DNA of 64,000 nucleotides from Cyanobium sp. NIES-981 (GTDB lineage Bacteria > Cyanobacteriota > Cyanobacteriia > PCC-6307 > Cyanobiaceae): NCBI RefSeq assembly GCF_900088535.1, contig NZ_LT578417.1, forward strand, positions 2,604,001 through 2,668,000, written 5' to 3'. The notes below the pieces were generated by a model that worked only from the letters and a program-made list of their open reading frames with translations, made no database searches and was not told where the DNA came from. Positions 43,423 to 52,705 of the stretch are shown one piece after another. Both the position numbers and the translations under genes were made by a program. The number at the start of each line of letters is the position of its first letter. Positions within the stretch are counted from its first letter, which is position 1.

Positions 43423-43987
43423 CAGAGACTCGCTCCAACCATCCCAAGGCTCCCAATCGTAACCGGCTCTGGCAGCGTGCTTCAAGTCTTGCCAGGCAAA
43501 CCAGCAGCACCTGGCGGGCAAGTGCCGTCAACAATGGCCTGGGAAGCCACAGCATCCGATTCGCTGCACAGATCTCGAGACTCGCCGTGGCGCAGGCCAT
43601 GAGCTGGAGCTGCACGGGTCGGATCGAAGCCCGAAGGCCGAACTGGATGGACTGCTGCGCAAGTGCTGGGGGGAGACCTGGCAGGTGGCAGGAGTCAAGA
43701 TGGATGGTCAGGGCATCTCCCTGCCACTCCGCTGAGAAAAAGAACTCAGGCTGGACGAGCCAGCGGGCTATGGCGACAGGTCGAGAGGAATAACGAAAGA
43801 CACCGGAAGGGAGGCGCTGGAGACGAGACCTGCTGAGTAGGGCCGAAAGAACGCGACCTGGATGGCTCACATAGCGTTGGAGTGCAGCGCAATGATGGGT
43901 AGACGGTGTCGGATCTGCCAGCGATGGAGGGTTCAACGTCACGGTGCAAGCGCGTGACTCACTCAACTTGACCGTCTCTAGGGTCAT
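43376..43987 (-). CDS. DUF1997 family protein
   Basis: A 203-residue protein resembling DUF1997, a family of cyanobacteria and plastids with unknown function. The segments RYVSHPGRVLSALLSRSRLQ, GVFRYSSRPVAIARWLVQPE and a DALTIHLDSC-like strand form the expected beta-rich body. It has no signal peptide or span. ATG 43987 overlaps the helicase stop (ATGA). The kpsT start lies 47 bases inside its 3' end. This ties a lineage-core gene pair to the capsule transporter on one strand. Confidence 0.8.
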   Translation of the reverse strand: MTLETVKLSESRACTVTLNPPSLADPTPSTHHCAALQRYVSHPGRVLSALLSRSRLQRLPSGVFRYSSRPVAIARWLVQPEFFFSAEWQGDALTIHLDSCHLPGLPPALAQQSIQFGLRASIRPVQLQLMACATASLEICAANRMLWLPRPLLTALARQVLLVCLARLEARCQSRLRLGALGWLERVSDDERDEAPNGASDIL

Positions 43988-46704
43988 GCTGCGGGAGCGG
44001 CTTGGCTCTCCAGCTCTGCAACCGGAAAGCGATTGATGGCCCGTTTTGCGGCAGCGGCAGTACGACGAAGCTTCTCACTCACAGCTTCGCAATAAGGCAC
44101 TTGCGCAAGGATATCCACGGTTCTACGCAGCACCCGCACGATGTCTCCCTCGTCCAAAGACGTATTGGCCACAACCTCGTGCCATGGAGCACCACTTGCC
44201 CATGCATGAACAAGACCTGTGAGTTCAGGCTCCCACCAGAGGGGGAGCATGACTCGGCCCCTGTCCTGCTGATGCGCGAGCTCACGCCTCACATCGCGTA
44301 GGGAATGCAGCACTTCCTCGACAGGGGCAGGAGGAGACCACGAACACCAGAGATCAGGGCGACTGACTTCCGTGGCAATCGCTTCCATTGTCGCGGCGAG
44401 TGCTGGGGGATCTAGATCATCGAGATAACCACTGAGAAGTACCAAGCCAATCCAAAGTTCATTGTCTCCACGAATCGCGCCAATACTTCGACCAATATCT
44501 GTCGGCTGGAGGCCATCATCACCTCCCAATGCGCCATAGTATTGAAGAATCTCGATAAGCCTGAGAAAAGTATCCCAGTGACGGTTCGCGCGAGCATGCA
44601 GGAGGGATCGACGCTCCTGCAGCTCGGCACGTAGCTCCAACATCCGCCGCCTGTGGCGCTTCAGCCGACGAAGGTCACCCGTGGTATGTACGGGGTGACT
44701 CTCAATCTCGTGTTCGAGTTGATGCACCAGCAGGGCTTGATGTTGGACTTCTCCGGCAAGATCATATTGGGGGGTGGTCATATCATGGCGTTGAGCCATG
44801 GATGCGACAGCGAGTGCCAGTCCTGCGCTCCTCTCATCACCGTGATGAATCTCACCAACACGCTGGAGATCGGGTATTGGCAAATCAGAATGTTGAAGGC
44901 AAGCCAACTCAGCATGAAGACACACCACGGCATTGCAAGGAACGAGAATCCATAAATTGGCAGCAGTCAGGCACAAGAGCCAGGGGAACTGGCCCGATCT
45001 CTTCAGCTTCCTCACGATCACGGCAGGAGCAATGGCACCACGGAGCTGGGGGGCCTTAAGGCTGACCAAAGTCCCTTCACTGGCAAAATTCAATGCAAGA
45101 GTGAGTTCATGCGCAACTGTCTCCTCGGCTTGGTGCTGCAGGACTCTCAGGAGGCGACGTTCCTCTCGCAATCGGGAACGCATCTTGTCATAGTGTTCGA
45201 AGTCTTCCCATGAAACATCAGAGTCACCAGCCTCAAGAATCTGTAACTGAGCCTCAAGATCAGAGATGAGATTTTCGTCTGTCCTGGAGTCCAGAGTGGC
45301 CAGGTAGCGGCCAAAACTGCGCTCAACGAGCTCACGTGCCTTGCTCAGGTCATACCGTTGCAAGAGGTTGAGGACCATGCCATAGCTCGGTGTGAACTGG
45401 CTGACAAGAGGATCGGCTTCCGCAGTGGCTAGTTCAGCTGCTTCACGAATGCCTTCAAAACGGCTCTGGACTGTGACGACATAGCCTTGCGTATCCAGAC
45501 CTCTGCGCCCAGCTCGACCGGCCATCTGGAGAAACTCACTACCCATCAAAGGCCGATGACCTCTCTCCGTTCGCTTGGAGAGCGAAGAGATCACAGTTGT
45601 TCGCGCAGGCATGTTGATTCCTGCCGCCAGTGTTTCTGTGGCAAAGACAACCTTGACGAGGCCAAGCTGGAACATCTCCTCGATAAACTCCTTCCATGCA
45701 GGCAGGACACCGGCATGATGGGAAGCAACGCCGTGAAGCAATGCTGCTACGTGACCTTCGCGAACTGCCTCAGGGGATGACTCAGAAAGCACATTGAGAT
45801 GATGCTGAACCTGAAGTTGTTCCTCTCGGGACAGCAGACAGACCTTGCCAAGATCGCGAACTGCCTTATCACAGCCACGTCGACTGAAAATAAAGTAGAT
45901 CGCGGGCAACATATCCCGCTGGGCAAGCTGCTCAACCACAAAAGGGAGGGGAGGAGATTCAGGCTGAGGAGGTTTTGGAGATTTAGACCCTTTTCGCTGA
46001 ACTCGTTTTGGAGCTCTCCATACCTTGGAGTTTGGGTGGATCCCAGTACGTGACTCATTCAGCAAGGGATGGAGGCCTTTGGCGCTACAGAAACTGAATT
46101 CGAGTGGGACGGGTCGGTGCGTACTGAACACAAGTTCAGTGGGACCATGGACGTGATTAAGCCAATCAGTAAGCTGTCCAGCATTGGCCACCGTAGCTGA
46201 CAGTGCAACCAATTGAATCGATGGCGGACAGTGGATAATCGACTCCTCCCAGACCGTTCCACGCTGGGAGTCATTCATGTAGTGGCATTCATCGAGGACA
46301 ACAGCCTCAACCTTTGACAAGAGATCGCCAGGGGAGGATTCGGCTCCCGAGTAAAGCATATTCCGGAATATCTCCGTGGTCATTACGACAACTGGGGCCT
46401 CACGGTTTACACTCAGATCACCGGTCAAGAGGCCAACGTTCTCATCGCCATATTGGCGTCTAAAATCACGTAGCTTTTGGTTAGACAGGGCTTTGAGCGG
46501 CGTCGTGTAGAAGACTTTGTGGCCATGGCTTAGCGCCCTGTGAATAGCATACTCGCCAACAAGTGTCTTACCCGATCCTGTAGGTGCGCTGACGACAACC
46601 GAAGACCCGTGATTCAAGGCTTGAATAGCTTCCAGCTGGAAGTCATCCAACTGAAATGGATATAACGATCGCAGATCAATGGAGCTTTCGGACGGGATCA
46701 TCAA
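43984..46704 (-). CDS. DExH RNA helicase, Ski2/ISE2-like
   Basis: A 906-residue helicase of the Ski2/Mtr4 group found in cyanobacteria and plastids (ISE2). Motif I is APTGSGKT at 40-47 and motif II is DECH at 138-141. SAT follows, and motif VI is QMAGRAGRRGLD. The region after about residue 430 is the Ski2-type helical and C-terminal part. The plant relative acts in chloroplast RNA processing, so an RNA maturation or decay role is likely. ATG 46704 is taken (a second ATG follows directly). Divergent transcription from the small gene at 46821 leaves 116 bases for promoters. Confidence 0.93.
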   Translation of the reverse strand: MMIPSESSIDLRSLYPFQLDDFQLEAIQALNHGSSVVVSAPTGSGKTLVGEYAIHRALSHGHKVFYTTPLKALSNQKLRDFRRQYGDENVGLLTGDLSVNREAPVVVMTTEIFRNMLYSGAESSPGDLLSKVEAVVLDECHYMNDSQRGTVWEESIIHCPPSIQLVALSATVANAGQLTDWLNHVHGPTELVFSTHRPVPLEFSFCSAKGLHPLLNESRTGIHPNSKVWRAPKRVQRKGSKSPKPPQPESPPLPFVVEQLAQRDMLPAIYFIFSRRGCDKAVRDLGKVCLLSREEQLQVQHHLNVLSESSPEAVREGHVAALLHGVASHHAGVLPAWKEFIEEMFQLGLVKVVFATETLAAGINMPARTTVISSLSKRTERGHRPLMGSEFLQMAGRAGRRGLDTQGYVVTVQSRFEGIREAAELATAEADPLVSQFTPSYGMVLNLLQRYDLSKARELVERSFGRYLATLDSRTDENLISDLEAQLQILEAGDSDVSWEDFEHYDKMRSRLREERRLLRVLQHQAEETVAHELTLALNFASEGTLVSLKAPQLRGAIAPAVIVRKLKRSGQFPWLLCLTAANLWILVPCNAVVCLHAELACLQHSDLPIPDLQRVGEIHHGDERSAGLALAVASMAQRHDMTTPQYDLAGEVQHQALLVHQLEHEIESHPVHTTGDLRRLKRHRRRMLELRAELQERRSLLHARANRHWDTFLRLIEILQYYGALGGDDGLQPTDIGRSIGAIRGDNELWIGLVLLSGYLDDLDPPALAATMEAIATEVSRPDLWCSWSPPAPVEEVLHSLRDVRRELAHQQDRGRVMLPLWWEPELTGLVHAWASGAPWHEVVANTSLDEGDIVRVLRRTVDILAQVPYCEAVSEKLRRTAAAAKRAINRFPVAELESQAAPAA

Positions 46705-46820
46705 ACAACCATCGCAATGACAAGGACTGGCTACGGAGGCCTCTATGGGAAAAGCGGAGGAAAGAATCAGATGTCCAGTCTATGCAGTAGAGTCTAGGGG
46801 CTTGGGGTTGGCAACGCACA

Positions 46821-47036
46821 ATGAAAAGACCACTCAATCATTTGGAACAAGAAAGGGAAGCTCTCTTTAAAACGTCATTAGAACTGAACGCAACGGCACA
46901 AGAGCTCGCACGTTGCAGACAGAGACTGTCATGGAATCGTGATCATCGCCAAGGTTCTGAAGCATTGAATCACAGGCGTCGAGAGCTGGAAAGCCGACTA
47001 AGAAGAGTTCTTTCTAGAATCAGTATGCTGAGCTGA
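46821..47036 (+). CDS. small coiled-coil protein, unknown
   Basis: A 71-residue, Arg/Glu/Leu-rich helical protein (MKRPLNHLEQEREALFKTSL at the start) predicted to form a coiled coil with heptad-like Leu spacing. It starts 116 bases from the helicase on the opposite strand, and its last 39 bases overlap the 3' end of the convergent large glycosyltransferase. Frame quality is good for such a short gene, but no family is recognised. Confidence 0.5.
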   Translation: MKRPLNHLEQEREALFKTSLELNATAQELARCRQRLSWNRDHRQGSEALNHRRRELESRLRRVLSRISMLS

Positions 47037-50000
47037 TAAGCCAACAACTTTATAGGTAAATGGCGTTGAACCACTTTTGACCTTGAGGTGTCGCCATCCA
47101 ATCGTTGCGAGATGTTCAGCGAGGGCACGCTTCCCAGCGTAGTGAGCATAGGGTTTTGCGAGCGACTCACCGCTGGAGGTGGAGTGCGCAGCAATTCTCC
47201 AGCTATAGGTATTCTTTGCAAGATAGGCTATGCTAAGACCTGCGCCAACACATCTCAAGACAAGATCGTAGTCCTGGGCTCCGTCATATTGAGCTCTGCA
47301 CCCGCCCAGTTCAGTTAGGAGGTTTCTTCGGAGACAAAGGAGGTGAGTAATGTAGTTATGCTTGTACAGCACCTTGATGTCTAAGTTGTGTTTCCTAATG
47401 GGCGAGTGACGACGTAGGCCATGGGCATCGACCTTGTCTTCATCGGTAAACACGACGTCGGCATCTATTGCTTTCAGGATGTTATACAAGTCCTGGAGGG
47501 CCATCGGATAGAGCAAGTCATCATGGTCAACCAGGCAAACAAACTCACCACTTGATGCACGCAAGGCATCATTTGTATTGTCAGAAATTCCTGCTGGAAC
47601 ATCAGATACCAGAATCTTCACCTTTCCAGGATTTGCTTCGGCAAAGCGTGAAAGCAGGTTGATGGAGTCGCGCGGTAGACAGCACGCTTTAACCACAAGC
47701 TCCCAATGCGGATAACGCTGGTTATCAATAGAACTTAGAAGCTGTTGGAGCATTGTACATGGTGTCTCAAATGCAGGCACAAGAATGGAGAAGAGTGGAG
47801 AGGCATCCACAGGAACATCTCGGTAAGAAGCAAGGGCACAAAGAATCGTTGAGAGATACGCAGACGGAGTACTACCTTCAGAAATTGCCATACGATTAGA
47901 CTCTATAGCTCGACTTCTCCATCCAGGATTCTGACTTATCGATAGGATTGCTGAGGCTGCCGAGTTGTCATCTTCAGGGTCAACAAGGCGTCCACCTAAA
48001 CCATCACCAAAAGCACGATGAATTGACGTCGCATCCTTGTAGGCGAGAATGGGTGTACCAACGGCCATCGCCTCCAGAACCGAATAAGGATAGGGATCGT
48101 GGCGAGAGGAGAGAAAGAATAAGTCAGATGCATGATGATAGACCTCTGTATTCTCTACTTTTCCAGGAAGTATGAGATAAGGATGGGTCTTTCTGTCGAG
48201 GTTACTCAACAGACCTTCCGAATATTTTCTCTGGCCTGGACTGGCAGGCTTCGGTCCAATCCAGACAAAATAGATTGGGTTCTCCTTGGCAAGAGCTTGG
48301 CACCTCTCATAGGCATGGAGAAAGCGATCAAAGCCTTTCCTTTCCTCAATCTGGCCACACCCAAGCACGACAAACGCATCAGGATGAATTCCTAATAATG
48401 TACGAACAGCTGTACGGGCTTGAAATGCGTTCAGACGTGGGAACTTGGCATCGTGAATTGGCTGGGGTAGGATTAGTATGGAGGGGGTATTATTGACGGT
48501 AAGTCCACAGAAGTCAAGAGCTTGGTCTCTTACTTCCGATCCGGGAAATACACAGACATCGGCCTCAAGAGAATTTCGAAAGAAGGATTCCGGCCAAACA
48601 CGATACGATGCAGACTCATGTATTAAGCTGACAACTGGTATGGCTTTTGCTTTTGCCTCAACGACTACATCCGAGCAGACCACTGTGTTGGCAATGACGA
48701 GATCAATCCCGCTGGATTGCGCAAAGAGATCACTGTAAAACTCTCTGGACCTACATTCCGATGGAAGAATAATAAAACGCTGGAACTGCCTGAATTCGGA
48801 CAACAAGTCTCCATTGCCAAGACTCACTATAAAGATTTTATAGCTCTCATCAAGCAATGCTTTGGCCAAGGAAAGGACAACTCTCGGAGCGCCACTATTG
48901 GAAAGATCATGTGTGAAGAGAAGTGCACGTCGTTCCCCCGTTCCTTGGCAGAAGTCAAAGAGATCTTGTGCACTTTGGGACAGGTACCTATATTGCCTAT
49001 TAACAAAGAACCCCGTCGCATACCCCTGAGAATAGGCACAGTATGGGAGTACACGTTCTAGTGCATGCAGAATAGTTCCATCCGTCGGGACAGGCTCTAA
49101 TGGAATGGGAAGTTTTGTGAGTTCTGATCTGAAGATCGGCTGAAGTGCGTCCGGACGGAACCAAAACATGGTCCCGGATGGATAGGCAAGATCACGGGTG
49201 CCATAATAGTGATTGAGCAGATCTGGGGAGAGTGAAAATGCTAGATAGGCAGTGTCAAGAATATTAAGAGACCATCCTGTATTGCACGTCCCCTGCATGG
49301 CTGCCGGCGCAAGCATTCCCAAGCCTGGATTGGAATCAAAGATAGCTGCAATCTTTTCGATGTGATGACTTCCATTCAGCATTGCACCGACCAGATAAGA
49401 GGCCCAATCAGATGAAAAGTCCTTGTTGAGGTGATGACTCTTCTTAATATGAATCTTGCCGATCAAATCATAGTTCGAAATGAGCGCGTAAGGAAGAGAG
49501 AAGAATGGGATGATGTCTCGTCCTAGATTGGGAAAGACAAAGACATGAACACCCATGGGATCTATCTGTGATTCCTTGACAAATTCAAGAATCTCATCGC
49601 GCTTCTCGGTGGTATCTGTTGTAATCAGAAGATCGATTAGGCTGGGTTGTCCTGACAGCATCTCCAGCAACCTTGGCAGTACATCCGTATAAAAGATATG
49701 AACAACAAGTGCCAAGCGTGAACTATTTCTTGCAGGGCTCTTCTGCTTAGGAAGGGCATAGGCATCAATATCATAGGCATAGGATAGTTCTGGCTTTGTT
49801 CCAAAAGTCGCAGCAAGATCAGTAGGTATAGACTGAATGATCGGTATGTAATCATACTCAAGGGAGCGAAGGTATGATTGCAAAAACTGCCTTATTCGTG
49901 GTAGCGCCGTAAATCCACCTTGAAAGATCTTGTGGTTCTCAAGGATTTTCTTCAGCAATCCTGCATAGTGCACTTGGTCATGCTCACCGGAAACAACGGT

Positions 50001-50513
50001 GGTCAGAACATTGTTACAAGCACTTGATCCTTTGGAATCCCTTTGCGAACCAGGGTTAACATTGAACAGTGAATGCTCATAGAGTGGTGGCAACTCTTGA
50101 GCGACGGCTAGATTCAGGCCATCAGCAGAAAGAATTTCACTGTTCCAAAAGAACTTGTGAAAGGCAACAAAGCATAACAACGAATCTGATTCCTTCCGGT
50201 TCGCAAGCCTGAGCGTCGTTGCATCTTCATGGATAGACCAAGCAATTCCCGAAGGGAGTGCTTTGGCCAATGCAGGCAATGATGAAAAGGACAGAAAAGC
50301 AGCTTCATTCTTTTCAAAGTCATGGGGAAGGTCGATGACTTTCTGATCTCTCTGTGCTCGGGGCGAATGATCAGCTTGCTTGTGGAGACGCAAAAAGATT
50401 GCTGCCAGCACTGAAGGATGGTGCGATCCCCAGCAGAGCTCACGCAATGTCAAGAAGAGTGCTTGCCGGTACAAGCCTGCATGCTCAAGGCTATGGAGAT
50501 CGCTCAGAGACAT
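46998..50513 (-). CDS. three-part glycosyltransferase: RgpF-like + GT4 + GT2
   Basis: A 1,171-residue fusion. Residues about 1-260 are of unknown function. Residues about 265-525 match rhamnan synthesis protein F (RgpF) with LALVVHIFYTDVLPRLLEML, FVFPNLGRDIIPFF and GKIHIKKSHH. Residues about 535-880 are a GT4 module (HDLSNSGAPRVVLSLAKAL; DLFFLSSRHDPYPYSVLEAM). Residues about 915-1150 are a GT2 module (FSILVPAFETPCTMLQ; EFVCLVDHDDLLYPMA). Such fusions assemble rhamnose- or deoxyhexose-containing glycans in several steps. Composition is clearly AT-richer than the core genes. The C-terminus is short after the GT2 domain. ATG 50513 is taken. Confidence 0.9.
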   Translation of the reverse strand: MSLSDLHSLEHAGLYRQALFLTLRELCWGSHHPSVLAAIFLRLHKQADHSPRAQRDQKVIDLPHDFEKNEAAFLSFSSLPALAKALPSGIAWSIHEDATTLRLANRKESDSLLCFVAFHKFFWNSEILSADGLNLAVAQELPPLYEHSLFNVNPGSQRDSKGSSACNNVLTTVVSGEHDQVHYAGLLKKILENHKIFQGGFTALPRIRQFLQSYLRSLEYDYIPIIQSIPTDLAATFGTKPELSYAYDIDAYALPKQKSPARNSSRLALVVHIFYTDVLPRLLEMLSGQPSLIDLLITTDTTEKRDEILEFVKESQIDPMGVHVFVFPNLGRDIIPFFSLPYALISNYDLIGKIHIKKSHHLNKDFSSDWASYLVGAMLNGSHHIEKIAAIFDSNPGLGMLAPAAMQGTCNTGWSLNILDTAYLAFSLSPDLLNHYYGTRDLAYPSGTMFWFRPDALQPIFRSELTKLPIPLEPVPTDGTILHALERVLPYCAYSQGYATGFFVNRQYRYLSQSAQDLFDFCQGTGERRALLFTHDLSNSGAPRVVLSLAKALLDESYKIFIVSLGNGDLLSEFRQFQRFIILPSECRSREFYSDLFAQSSGIDLVIANTVVCSDVVVEAKAKAIPVVSLIHESASYRVWPESFFRNSLEADVCVFPGSEVRDQALDFCGLTVNNTPSILILPQPIHDAKFPRLNAFQARTAVRTLLGIHPDAFVVLGCGQIEERKGFDRFLHAYERCQALAKENPIYFVWIGPKPASPGQRKYSEGLLSNLDRKTHPYLILPGKVENTEVYHHASDLFFLSSRHDPYPYSVLEAMAVGTPILAYKDATSIHRAFGDGLGGRLVDPEDDNSAASAILSISQNPGWRSRAIESNRMAISEGSTPSAYLSTILCALASYRDVPVDASPLFSILVPAFETPCTMLQQLLSSIDNQRYPHWELVVKACCLPRDSINLLSRFAEANPGKVKILVSDVPAGISDNTNDALRASSGEFVCLVDHDDLLYPMALQDLYNILKAIDADVVFTDEDKVDAHGLRRHSPIRKHNLDIKVLYKHNYITHLLCLRRNLLTELGGCRAQYDGAQDYDLVLRCVGAGLSIAYLAKNTYSWRIAAHSTSSGESLAKPYAHYAGKRALAEHLATIGWRHLKVKSGSTPFTYKVVGLSAQHTDSRKNSS

Positions 50514-51380
50514 GTCTTATCGTTCCTATGGTGGGAATCTAGCATGATTGATTCCCATTCATTCATACCAAGGCTTCAAAGTAGGCCCTCTCACAGGTTA
50601 CAAGATCAGCGAAGCTGAAACATACAGCGTGATAGCTGTGGCTTGAAACCCAGAGCGAAAGTCCAAACGGCCCAGGCAGGCGGCTGCGATGGAAAGCCAT
50701 CAGCAAGAGATCTGGGCGGAACAGCCAAGGCCCCATAGGAATGGCCACCCCTGTGGGGTGGAAAATCTGATGCTTAACGAACGAAACACCTTCACCCTCT
50801 CCAGGTCTGTATTGTCATCATAAGTTGCGATCACCAAGATGATCGCAGCCGCCAGAACGATCCATACTCCCAACACAGAACAGACCGTACCTCCAGCCGT
50901 ACATCCAAATCTGAACGTTTCTAGGGTCTACTCAGAAGTTCCGTGTTATCAAGAGCTCACAGGATAACAGCTACAGCAAGCTTCAGGCCCATGAGGCTGA
51001 TCATCTGATTGCCTAGGGCTGTCTTACCATGGTCTTCGAGATTGAGGTTATTTTTAAATTAACTTGGCATGAAGCCTTCATCGTTATCCTGCGTTCAGCC
51101 TGGGCACAAAGTCCGCACTGGCGCCTATGAACCGGTACGCTCACGACCCGCCTTCACGCCCATGGATTTCAAGCCAGGATTCCAAGCAGGATCTCTGGAG
51201 CATTCCACCAGTGACAGCCTGATAAGATCACTATGCCAGTATCAATCGAGCTCGAGGGTGAAATCCTGTCCGTCCATACTCATTGAATGAAACCCAACTG
51301 AATCAAAACACAAGAGTCTACACAGAACAGTTCAGTTTCCAGAAGCAACAATTCAACCAACTGACAGGGTCTTCTTCAGA
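50514..51380. other. 867-bp stretch without a convincing gene
   Basis: This AT-rich gap separates the large minus-strand glycosyltransferase from the plus-strand gene at 51381. Only short open frames occur. An AT-rich near-palindrome (gttatttttaaattaac, 51048-51064) could belong to a promoter. One minus-strand stretch at 50563-50826 is stop-free and somewhat protein-like (listed separately). No inverted terminal repeats or transposase remnant are visible. Confidence 0.55.
50563..50760 (-). pseudogene. possible gene remnant or small ORF
   Basis: A stop-free reading frame translates to aromatic, strand-rich sequence (MGPWLFRPDLLLMAFHRSRL, then GLSLWVSSHSYH and CFSFADLVTCERAYFEAL). The frame runs open to 50826 without ATG; GTG 50760 is possible. 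It could be the tail of a decayed glycosyltransferase gene. I do not recognise it and the evidence is weak. Confidence 0.2.
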
Positions 51381-52661
51381 ATGAACCAACAATCCTGCTT
51401 CGTGCTTGGGCATCATGAAGCCCACTGTTTAGAAGCGGATCATCTCTATTCCACGTTGGACGGCAGGACTGCTCTTGATGTGGCTAGGGTGCAACATGTC
51501 AATAGAATCAAGACGCACAACGCTACCTTGATTGTTGCAGTCCGAGATTTTCCAAGAATCTTTACCGATGAGTTTGCATCCGAACTTAAGGACAGTGGTG
51601 CTATCGATGCTGTCAACCACGATGGACTCAAACTTATACTAGACCATTCGAATGAAGGAGCAGGCGAACGCGAACTTGAGGTTGCCAGCGCATTGATGAA
51701 GCAGCTGGGCATTGAAGATCTCCAAAACATTTCCTGGCTGGGGGCAAACACATTGGTTCATCCACAGAAAACTGGGAGAATCCGACACTGTCAATACCAT
51801 TACTTTCTTCTTGCCGTTTACACCAAGCTGCATCAACAGATCACCTCCAACCGTCTGAATGGCAAGTGGATCAAGCGCTCCTTTCACAGCAATCAGCGAC
51901 AACCCTACGCTCTCTGCCTCAACGCAACACCTCGGCTGAGGAGAATCATCTCGATTTTGGAGTTACTTCATCAAAGGGTATTTGAGTGGGAAGAATTTCT
52001 TTCTTATCGTGTTCCCAACCTACCTTTTCTCTCTTTCTCAGGATTCGGCGGTTCCAAACTCGGCGGATGCGATAGGGAGACGGTCCGTCGAGAACTGGAA
52101 GCGATTGGCAGAGCTGATCTCTTGGAAACGCTTAATAAGCTCGAGAAGTTGGCTCCTCTTAAAGTGGATGGCTTTACCGAGAAGGGAAACATGCTCTTCG
52201 ATAGAATTGACTCCTCTGTCTATGAGCACACAATCTTTTCATGTGTCACAGAGACACATTGGGATTCGTCTCAACAGCTGCTCATGACAGAGAAGCTGAT
52301 CAAGCCCCTTTGCCTGGGTCATCCCGTGGTTATTTTTGGGGCTGGAGGTCTGCTTAGCCTGGCCCGCCGTCTGGGGTTCGGCACGTTTGAGCATGTTCTC
52401 GATCCAACCTACGACTCAATCAGTCACTATCCAGATCGGATCCGCGCTGCGGCACGCTCCGCCCGACAAGCTCAATTGTTAAGCAAAGAGTCAATGATGG
52501 AGTGGGAAGATCAAGTCCTCCCCATGATGATTGCAAACAACAGATGGGCAGTCAATGGATTCAAGAATCTTTTGGACAACCTCTATCACCGCCCATTAAG
52601 GTTGCTGATCAATGGTTCGGCTGCCCTTTGGGGATTTCAGGAACTGACGAGTGAATCGTGA
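51381..52661 (+). CDS. putative glycosyltransferase of surface-glycan loci
   Basis: A 426-residue soluble protein. Its C-terminal half contains IFSCVTETHWDSSQQLLMTE, then EKLIKPLCLGHPVVIFGAGG and RLGFGTFEHVLDPTYDSI. This series (VTET, TEK-x2-KP, GHP, G-x2-G-x-L, LGF-x-TF) is familiar from unclassified glycosyltransferase-like proteins of cyanobacterial and phage glycan loci. The arrangement recalls GT-B donor sites. I do not know the donor or acceptor. The AT-rich composition matches its neighbours. A nucleotide-sugar epimerase starts 44 bases downstream on the same strand, so they may be co-transcribed. Confidence 0.65.
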   Translation: MNQQSCFVLGHHEAHCLEADHLYSTLDGRTALDVARVQHVNRIKTHNATLIVAVRDFPRIFTDEFASELKDSGAIDAVNHDGLKLILDHSNEGAGERELEVASALMKQLGIEDLQNISWLGANTLVHPQKTGRIRHCQYHYFLLAVYTKLHQQITSNRLNGKWIKRSFHSNQRQPYALCLNATPRLRRIISILELLHQRVFEWEEFLSYRVPNLPFLSFSGFGGSKLGGCDRETVRRELEAIGRADLLETLNKLEKLAPLKVDGFTEKGNMLFDRIDSSVYEHTIFSCVTETHWDSSQQLLMTEKLIKPLCLGHPVVIFGAGGLLSLARRLGFGTFEHVLDPTYDSISHYPDRIRAAARSARQAQLLSKESMMEWEDQVLPMMIANNRWAVNGFKNLLDNLYHRPLRLLINGSAALWGFQELTSES

Positions 52662-52705
52662 AACCACTCATCTTATCACCATAATTACTCCCATTCAGAT
52701 AGTAC

